Assembly: GCF_004923315.1 (NCBI RefSeq)
Contig: NZ_CP039650.1
Location: 1,315,501-1,379,500, forward strand
Direction of reading: 5' to 3'
Length of the DNA stretch: 64,000 nucleotides
From: Azospirillum sp. TSA2s
GTDB taxonomy: Bacteria > Pseudomonadota > Alphaproteobacteria > Azospirillales > Azospirillaceae
Shown here: piece by piece, positions 59,293 to 64,000 of the stretch
Layout: each line of letters opens with the position of its first letter
Numbering within the stretch: position 1 is the stretch's first letter
Notes under the pieces: model-generated
What the model was told of the DNA's origin: nothing
Databases searched by the model: none
What the model saw: only the letters and a program-made list of their open reading frames with translations
Program-made: the position numbers and the translations under genes

Positions 59293-60597
59293 CTAACGGG
59301 CCGGTTCGCGAACGGCCAGCATAAGCCCGAAGCCGATGACGAAGAAAGTCAGAACCGTCGCCATGCCGGCGCGCTGGCTGTCGAAGGCCTGGGTCGCCAG
59401 CCCGAACAGCAGCGGCCCGAAGAAGCCGACGAAGCGGCCGGTCAGGCCATAGAGCCCGAACATCTCGCCCGACATGCCGGGCGGGGCCAGCCGCGCCATC
59501 ATCGACCGCCCGGCCGCCTGCGCCGGCCCGAAAAACAGCCCCAGCCCCAGCGCGAAGACCCAGAACCACAGCCGGTCGGTCGCCAGCAGCAGCGGCAGGC
59601 CGCACGACCCCATGCCGGCCAAGGCGATCAGGATCACCGGCTTGGCACCCAGCCAGTCGTCCATCCAGGCGAAGCCGATGGCCCCCGCCCCGGCCACCAC
59701 GTTGAGCGCGATGGCGAAGACGAGGATTTCCTCGAAGCTCATGCCGAAGCTGCCGGCGGCGAAGATGCCGCCGAACATGGTGATGGTGTTGATGCCGTCG
59801 CGGTAGAAGGCGCTGGCGACCAGGAAACGCGCCACCTCGCGGTAGCGCCGGACCTGACGCAGCGTGGCGACCAGCGTCGCCACCCCCTCGCGCGCCGCCC
59901 GGATCAGGCCGTGGCCGGTGGACGGCTCGTCGGGCACCCAGAGGAAATAGGGCAGCGCGAACAGCCCGTACCAGGCGGCGGCCAGCAGGGCGGTGGCGCG
60001 GACATTGGCCTGCGGCCCCCAGTCGGCCCACTCCATCCCGAACAGGCCGAACAGCGGGGCCGGCGCCTTGACGAAGCCGACCAGTGCCAGGACGAGGCAG
60101 GCCAGCCCGCCGAAATAGCCGATGCCCCAGCCCCAGCCCGACACCCGGCCGAACAGCCGCTCCGGCACCAGCCCCGGCAGGGTGGCGTTGTAGAAGACGT
60201 TGGCCAGCTCGAACGCCACGGTGGCGACCACCACGCAGGCCAGCGCGAAGGCGGCGTCGGCCGGATCGGGACGCACCCACCAGAGGGCGGCGGTGAACAG
60301 GACGGTGACCAGCGTGAACAGCGCCATCCACGGCTTGCGCCGCCCGGCTCGGTCGGCGATGGCGCCCAGCACCGGGCTGAGCAGCGCGATGGCGACACCG
60401 GCCACGGTCATGGCGGCACTCCACCGCGCGGTGCCCTCGACCGGATCGCCGACGACGCCGCGGGCGAAATAGACCGCGAAGACGAAGGTGGTGATGATGG
60501 TGTTGTAGGCCGAATTCGCCCAGTCGTAGAGGCACCAGGAGGCGATGGCGCGGCGGGAGGGGGTGTTGGGGGAGGGCGAAGCAAGTGCATTTGGCAA
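59293..60597 (-). CDS. MFS transporter of the UMF1 (Atg22-like) family
   Basis: 434 residues from a TTG at 60597, preceded by GGAGGG at good spacing. The diagnostic N-terminal motif WCLYDWANSAYNTIITTFVF is present. About 12 TM helices follow, with ALLSPVLGAIADRAGRRKPW between TM2 and TM3 and FGLYGLTGRFVGFFGPLLFG near the end. UMF1 proteins include yeast vacuolar Atg22, an amino acid exporter. The bacterial substrate is unknown, and export of amino acids or nucleosides is a guess. Confidence 0.92.
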   Translation of the reverse strand: MPNALASPSPNTPSRRAIASWCLYDWANSAYNTIITTFVFAVYFARGVVGDPVEGTARWSAAMTVAGVAIALLSPVLGAIADRAGRRKPWMALFTLVTVLFTAALWWVRPDPADAAFALACVVVATVAFELANVFYNATLPGLVPERLFGRVSGWGWGIGYFGGLACLVLALVGFVKAPAPLFGLFGMEWADWGPQANVRATALLAAAWYGLFALPYFLWVPDEPSTGHGLIRAAREGVATLVATLRQVRRYREVARFLVASAFYRDGINTITMFGGIFAAGSFGMSFEEILVFAIALNVVAGAGAIGFAWMDDWLGAKPVILIALAGMGSCGLPLLLATDRLWFWVFALGLGLFFGPAQAAGRSMMARLAPPGMSGEMFGLYGLTGRFVGFFGPLLFGLATQAFDSQRAGMATVLTFFVIGFGLMLAVREPAR

Positions 60598-60621
60598 AAT
60601 TCGACCCTCCGCGGGGGAAAC

Positions 60622-60705
60622 CCGTCATTCCCGCGAAGGCGGGAATCCAGACTCTTCAAACACTTGCACGGGAAACTCTGGATCCCCGCCTTCGCGGGGA
60701 TGACG
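60622..60705. repeat. REP-like inverted pair, family 3, copy B
   Basis: CGTCATTCCCGCGAAGGCGG and, 50 bp further, the inverted CCGCCTTCGCGGGGATGACG. Each is itself a partial hairpin around CGCGAAGGCGGG. It is the intact version of the pair broken by the IS at 50633. A further degraded fragment (CGCGGGGATGACGG) follows at 60769-60782. Confidence 0.85.
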
Positions 60706-60815
60706 CAAAGTGCATTTTATTCCAAAGACTTAGCAACGCCCGGAAATGCGTGGATGCCATAGCGCCATCGCGGGGATGACGGAAGTCCTTAATCACAGAT
60801 CGGGAGCGCTCCCGC

Positions 60816-62474
60816 TTACCCCCGCACGCCTCCCGCCAACCCGTCCACCCCGAAGGAGATCTGGTTGTTGTCGTAGCGGGCGACGATGCGCAGGCGGTCG
60901 CCGGCCGACAGCGCGATCGGCTTTTCCAGGAAGGTCATCGCCTGCTTCCAGTGGTTGGTGCGGGCGCGGCTTTCCGACTTGTAGACCACCTCCTCGTCCA
61001 TGAAGAGGTCGAACCAGAAGGCGACGCCGTGGCAGGTGCCGGCGGTGACGATGGTCACGTCGATCACCCGCTCGCCCTCCTCCGGCATGTTGCGGGTGAA
61101 GTCGAAATCCAGCGCGGTGAAGGGCTTGGACAGCGGCGTGTGGGCGTCGGCGCCGAGGTCGATCTGCTGGTAGCCGGGGGAGCGGAAGACGTCGAAGCTG
61201 CCCATGTCGAAGCCGTCGATGGTCTCCACCGGGTTGATGCGGGCAAGCTCCGGCGTCTCCACCAGCATGGCGTAGACGGTGGAGGCGCGCGGGATGATGG
61301 CGCCGCCCGGCTTCACCAGATGGGTGCGGGCGTGCTGCAGCACCGACAGCATGCGCGGGGCCAGCATGCCGATGTTGATCAGTTCGGAGACGAAGACGTC
61401 GGCCTTCTCCGGCAGGTCGCCGCCCTCGCCAACCGTCAGCTGGGTGGACAGGCGCGGCACCACGTCGATGCGGCCGGCAAAGCCGTTGCGCGCCACGGTT
61501 TCCTTGGCGACGCGGGCGAGGATCGGGTTGACCTCGCAGGTCACAACCTTCTTGGCGCCGGCGCGGGCCGCCATCATGGCGACGATGCCGGAGCCGGTGC
61601 CGATCTCCAGCACCAGCGAATCGGGCTTCACCGCCCGTTCCAGCGACTGCTTGTAGGCTTCGTTGCGCTCGAAATCGTTGATCATCGGCAGGTGCCAGCC
61701 GGGCACCGCGTTGGAATAGATCAGCCGGCGGGTGAACTTCACCATCGGGTGGTCGGGCGCCTGTTCGCGCGCCGCCTCGATCACCTCGATGGCCTCCGCC
61801 GCGCGGTCCAGGCTCTGCAGCACATGGGCGAGGCCGACCTGGGCGGGGACGAAGCGCGGGGCGGCGGCGAGCACGGTGCGGAACTCCGCCTCCGCCTCGG
61901 CCAGCCGGCCGCGGGTGGAGAGAAGCTCCGCCAGGCTGTAATGGACGTCGAGATAGTCGGGGGCCTGCTCCAGCGCGGTGCGGAAATGCCGTTCCGCCTC
62001 CTCCAGGTCGCCCAGCTCGCGCAGGGTGGCGGCGAGGAAATGGTGCATTTCCGGCGCTTCGGGACGGAGGTCCAGCGCGGTGCGGAAGCAGTCCGCCGCC
62101 TCGTCCAGCCGGCTCTGCGCCTTCAGCGCGTTGCCGAGGTTGCCGTGCAGTTCGGGCAGGCGCGGGTTGATGGCGAGGCCGGCGCGGAACGCCTCCTCCG
62201 CCTCCGCCGGGCGGGCCTGCTGGAAGAGCAGGCTGCCGCGGCTGTTGTGGAAGGACGGGTCGTTGCCGTTCTCCGCGATGGCCTGGGCGAACAGGGCCAG
62301 CGCGTTTTCCGGATGGTCGGTGTGGGCGGCGACCAGCCCCAGCAGATGCAGCGCCTGGGCATTGTGCGGATCCGTCGCCAGGATCGCCCGGCAGTCCTGT
62401 TCCGCCCCCGCCAGATCGTTGCTGCGGAATCGCTTGGCCGCGTCGAGCAGGGTCGGGGCGGGGGTGTCGGTCAT
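60816..62474 (-). CDS. TPR protein fused to a PRMT-like methyltransferase
   Basis: 552 residues from the ATG at 62474 (MTDTPAPTLLDAAKRF). Residues about 1-240 are tandem tetratricopeptide repeats (for example LDEAADCFRTALDLRPEAPE and LEEAERHFRTALEQAPDYLD). The C-terminal half is a class I SAM-dependent methyltransferase: motif I LVLEIGTGSGIVAMMAARAG (near 289), acidic loop VTCEVNP, then VFVSELINIGMLA, similar to the double-Glu loop of protein arginine methyltransferases, and NHWKQAMTFLEKPIALSAGD (near 510), similar to their THW loop. The TPR-plus-PRMT order recalls human PRMT9. Protein methylation is likely but arginine specificity is inference. Confidence 0.88.
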   Translation of the reverse strand: MTDTPAPTLLDAAKRFRSNDLAGAEQDCRAILATDPHNAQALHLLGLVAAHTDHPENALALFAQAIAENGNDPSFHNSRGSLLFQQARPAEAEEAFRAGLAINPRLPELHGNLGNALKAQSRLDEAADCFRTALDLRPEAPEMHHFLAATLRELGDLEEAERHFRTALEQAPDYLDVHYSLAELLSTRGRLAEAEAEFRTVLAAAPRFVPAQVGLAHVLQSLDRAAEAIEVIEAAREQAPDHPMVKFTRRLIYSNAVPGWHLPMINDFERNEAYKQSLERAVKPDSLVLEIGTGSGIVAMMAARAGAKKVVTCEVNPILARVAKETVARNGFAGRIDVVPRLSTQLTVGEGGDLPEKADVFVSELINIGMLAPRMLSVLQHARTHLVKPGGAIIPRASTVYAMLVETPELARINPVETIDGFDMGSFDVFRSPGYQQIDLGADAHTPLSKPFTALDFDFTRNMPEEGERVIDVTIVTAGTCHGVAFWFDLFMDEEVVYKSESRARTNHWKQAMTFLEKPIALSAGDRLRIVARYDNNQISFGVDGLAGGVRG

Positions 62475-62652
62475 CGCTGCGGCTCCAAAGACGGCGGGTA
62501 CGGCGGGAACACGAAAAGATCGCCGCACCATACCGGGAATTGCCGCCCCGCTACAGCCTTTCGATCCGCATCCTTTCACCGGGCTCGGCCATTGCGCCTG
62601 CGCGATTATCACTGCATTCATACCCGCAAAAGGAGAATAAGGAGTCGGGCGC

Positions 62653-64000
62653 ATGTCGGATACGGGAATGATCGGGCGCGTGAAGGGCGGCGTGACGGGC
62701 GGCGTGATGGGGGCGCTGGCGGCGACGCTGCTGCTGGCGGGCTGCGCCACGGCGGAAATGGGCGGTGCCGGCGCCGGAGGGGGCGATGCCGCGGGATCGG
62801 CGGCGGCGCGGCGGTTCGAGGCGGTGCGGACCAGCCCGCCGGAACTGCGCGCCTTCCTCTACCGCATGCCCAAGGGGGCGGACCTGCACAGCCACCTGAC
62901 CGGTGCGGTCTATGCCGAGAGCTACATGCGGATGGCGGCGGATGCCGGGCTGTGCTTCGACGTCAAGGCCAACACGCTGGTGGCGCCGACGGCGCAGGCG
63001 CCCTGCGACGCCAAGGCCGGGCGGCCGGGCGCCGCGGCGGTGACCGCCGACAGCGTGCTGTATCCGGTGGCGCTGGACGCGCTGTCGACGCGCGACGCGC
63101 TGCCGGTCTCCGGCTACAGCCTGCATGACCAGTTCTTCGCCACCTTCGGACGGTTCCGTGCCGCCGCCAACGCGACCCCCACTTCCACCGGCGATCTGCT
63201 GGCCGAGGTGGTGGACCGCGCCGGCCGGCAGGGCGAACGCCATGTCGAACTGATGGTGTCCTTCGGCACCGGCCCGGCCGCCGCCATCGGCAAGGCGTTC
63301 GCCTGGACGCCGCAGGCGGCGGCCGACCTGTCGGGCACCGCCGACCGGCTGATCGCCGCCGGCCTGCCGGCGCTGGTCGCCCCGGCCCGGCAGGAGATCG
63401 ACGCCGCCGAGTCGCGGATGCGCTCCGTCCTGGGCTGCGGCACGCCGGCGGCGCGGCCGGGCTGTGCGGTGTCGGTGCGCTACCTCCAGCAGGTGGCGCG
63501 GACGCAAGGACCGGGGCCGGTCTTCGCCACCACCCTGTTCAACGCCCTGCTGGAAGAGCAGGAGCCGCGAATCGTCGGCCTGAACTTCGTGGCGCCGGAG
63601 GACAATCCGGTGGCGCTGGACGACTACGACCTGCACATGCGCATGGTGGCGGAGGCGGTACGGCGCCATCCCGGCACCAACGTCGCGCTGCATGCCGGCG
63701 AACTGACGCTGGGCCTCGTCCCGCCGGAGCGGCTGCGCGACCACATCCGCAAGGCGGTTGAGGTCGCACGCGCCAAGCGCATCGGCCATGGCGTCGACGT
63801 GATGTATGAGGACGATCCCCAGGGCCTGCTGCGGATGATGGCTGCGCGCAAGGTGGCGGTGGAGATCAACCTGACCAGCAACGACAAGATCCTGGGCGTC
63901 AGCGGCCGGAACCACCCGCTGCCGGTCTATCGCGCCGCAGGCGTGCCGGTGGTGCTGTCCACCGACGACGAGGGCGTGAGCAGGATCGACCTTACCAACG
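62653..64000 (+). CDS. Adenosine-deaminase-family lipoprotein (cut by window edge)
   Basis: The first 449 codons of a gene running off the right edge, starting at the ATG at 62653 after AAGGAG. The N terminus has a lipoprotein signal ending LLLAGCA, so the enzyme would be anchored outside the cytoplasm. Adenosine deaminase motifs in order: GADLHSHLTGA (metal HxH, near 80), GLNFVAPED, LHAGELTLG (metal His), RIGHGVDVM and STDDEGVS (metal Asp). The long insert between HSHLTGA and GLNFVAPED resembles secreted ADA/ADGF-like enzymes. It probably deaminates extracellular adenosine or a related nucleoside; the substrate is uncertain. It is divergent from the TPR-methyltransferase gene. Confidence 0.88.
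   Translation, partial: MSDTGMIGRVKGGVTGGVMGALAATLLLAGCATAEMGGAGAGGGDAAGSAAARRFEAVRTSPPELRAFLYRMPKGADLHSHLTGAVYAESYMRMAADAGLCFDVKANTLVAPTAQAPCDAKAGRPGAAAVTADSVLYPVALDALSTRDALPVSGYSLHDQFFATFGRFRAAANATPTSTGDLLAEVVDRAGRQGERHVELMVSFGTGPAAAIGKAFAWTPQAAADLSGTADRLIAAGLPALVAPARQEIDAAESRMRSVLGCGTPAARPGCAVSVRYLQQVARTQGPGPVFATTLFNALLEEQEPRIVGLNFVAPEDNPVALDDYDLHMRMVAEAVRRHPGTNVALHAGELTLGLVPPERLRDHIRKAVEVARAKRIGHGVDVMYEDDPQGLLRMMAARKVAVEINLTSNDKILGVSGRNHPLPVYRAAGVPVVLSTDDEGVSRIDLTN

Noticed and set aside
58894..60762. A 622-residue plus-strand frame over the MFS gene and repeats
   Set aside because: It is antisense to a transporter with clear family motifs and also runs through a REP repeat.

Overview
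The window is about 64 kb of very GC-rich chromosomal DNA from an alphaproteobacterium, most likely Azospirillum or a close relative in the Rhodospirillales. The basis is the base composition, the order trpB-trpA-accD-folC, the rpsT-dnaA pair, the many multi-domain two-component proteins and the family resemblance of most proteins. This placement is inference; no database search was run. Housekeeping genes (dnaA, rpsT, ahcY, dut, coaBC, trpBA, accD, folC, folD, ppa, gpt, mutM) argue for a main chromosome rather than a plasmid.

Layout. 1-9.5 kb is a signalling block: the 5' end of a PAS-type sensor protein running off the left edge, a hybrid histidine kinase with receivers and an Hpt domain, dut, coaBC, an NtrC-type regulator, a cold-shock protein and a receiver-Hpt protein. 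9.7-14.4 kb is trpB-trpA-accD-folC. 14.5-18.7 kb holds a solitary Mrr-type nuclease, tRNA-Ala(CGC), then yggT, a DUF167 gene, folD, corA and a 23-codon peptide gene. 18.8-25.4 kb holds a Pat-type acyl-CoA synthetase/acetyltransferase, lactate dehydrogenase, a LysR regulator divergent from an SDR gene, and ppa. 25.6-30.8 kb is a peptide ABC operon with two binding proteins and two permeases but no ATPase. 31-33.3 kb holds a large unknown protein and gpt.

33.4-36.6 kb is the most distinctive block. Two identical tRNA-Arg(ACG) genes, each with its own duplicated promoter, bracket a translationally coupled three-gene cassette: a small helical protein, a GHSLG lipase-like protein and an ankyrin-repeat lipoprotein. 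This looks like an antibacterial lipase effector with its immunity protein. 36.7-42.8 kb is pip, mutM, a small exported protein, an enoyl-CoA hydratase, rpsT and dnaA. 42.8-46.2 kb has a diguanylate cyclase and a PotD/PotA-like pair without permeases. 46.3-50.5 kb, on the minus strand, has a Tim44-like protein, an Hsp15-like protein and a SUV3-like helicase.

50.6-51.9 kb is an intact IS4-family insertion sequence with terminal inverted repeats and a 10-bp target duplication, sitting inside a REP-like palindrome. 52.1-55.2 kb is a Cpx-like envelope-stress module: a Spy/CpxP-like gene divergent from a response regulator and kinase, with GTAAC-N5-GTAAC boxes between. 55.3-57.9 kb is ahcY divergent from a radical SAM gene, with a perfect 18-bp palindrome between. 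58-64 kb has a putative DNA-binding protein, a UMF1-type MFS transporter, a TPR protein fused to a PRMT-like methyltransferase, and the start of an adenosine-deaminase-family lipoprotein running off the right edge.

Three families of short dispersed palindromic repeats lie in the intergenic regions, each with two copies here: about 165 bp (5.0 and 30.8 kb), about 150 bp (37.8 and 58.8 kb) and REP-like inverted pairs (50.6/51.9 and 60.6 kb).
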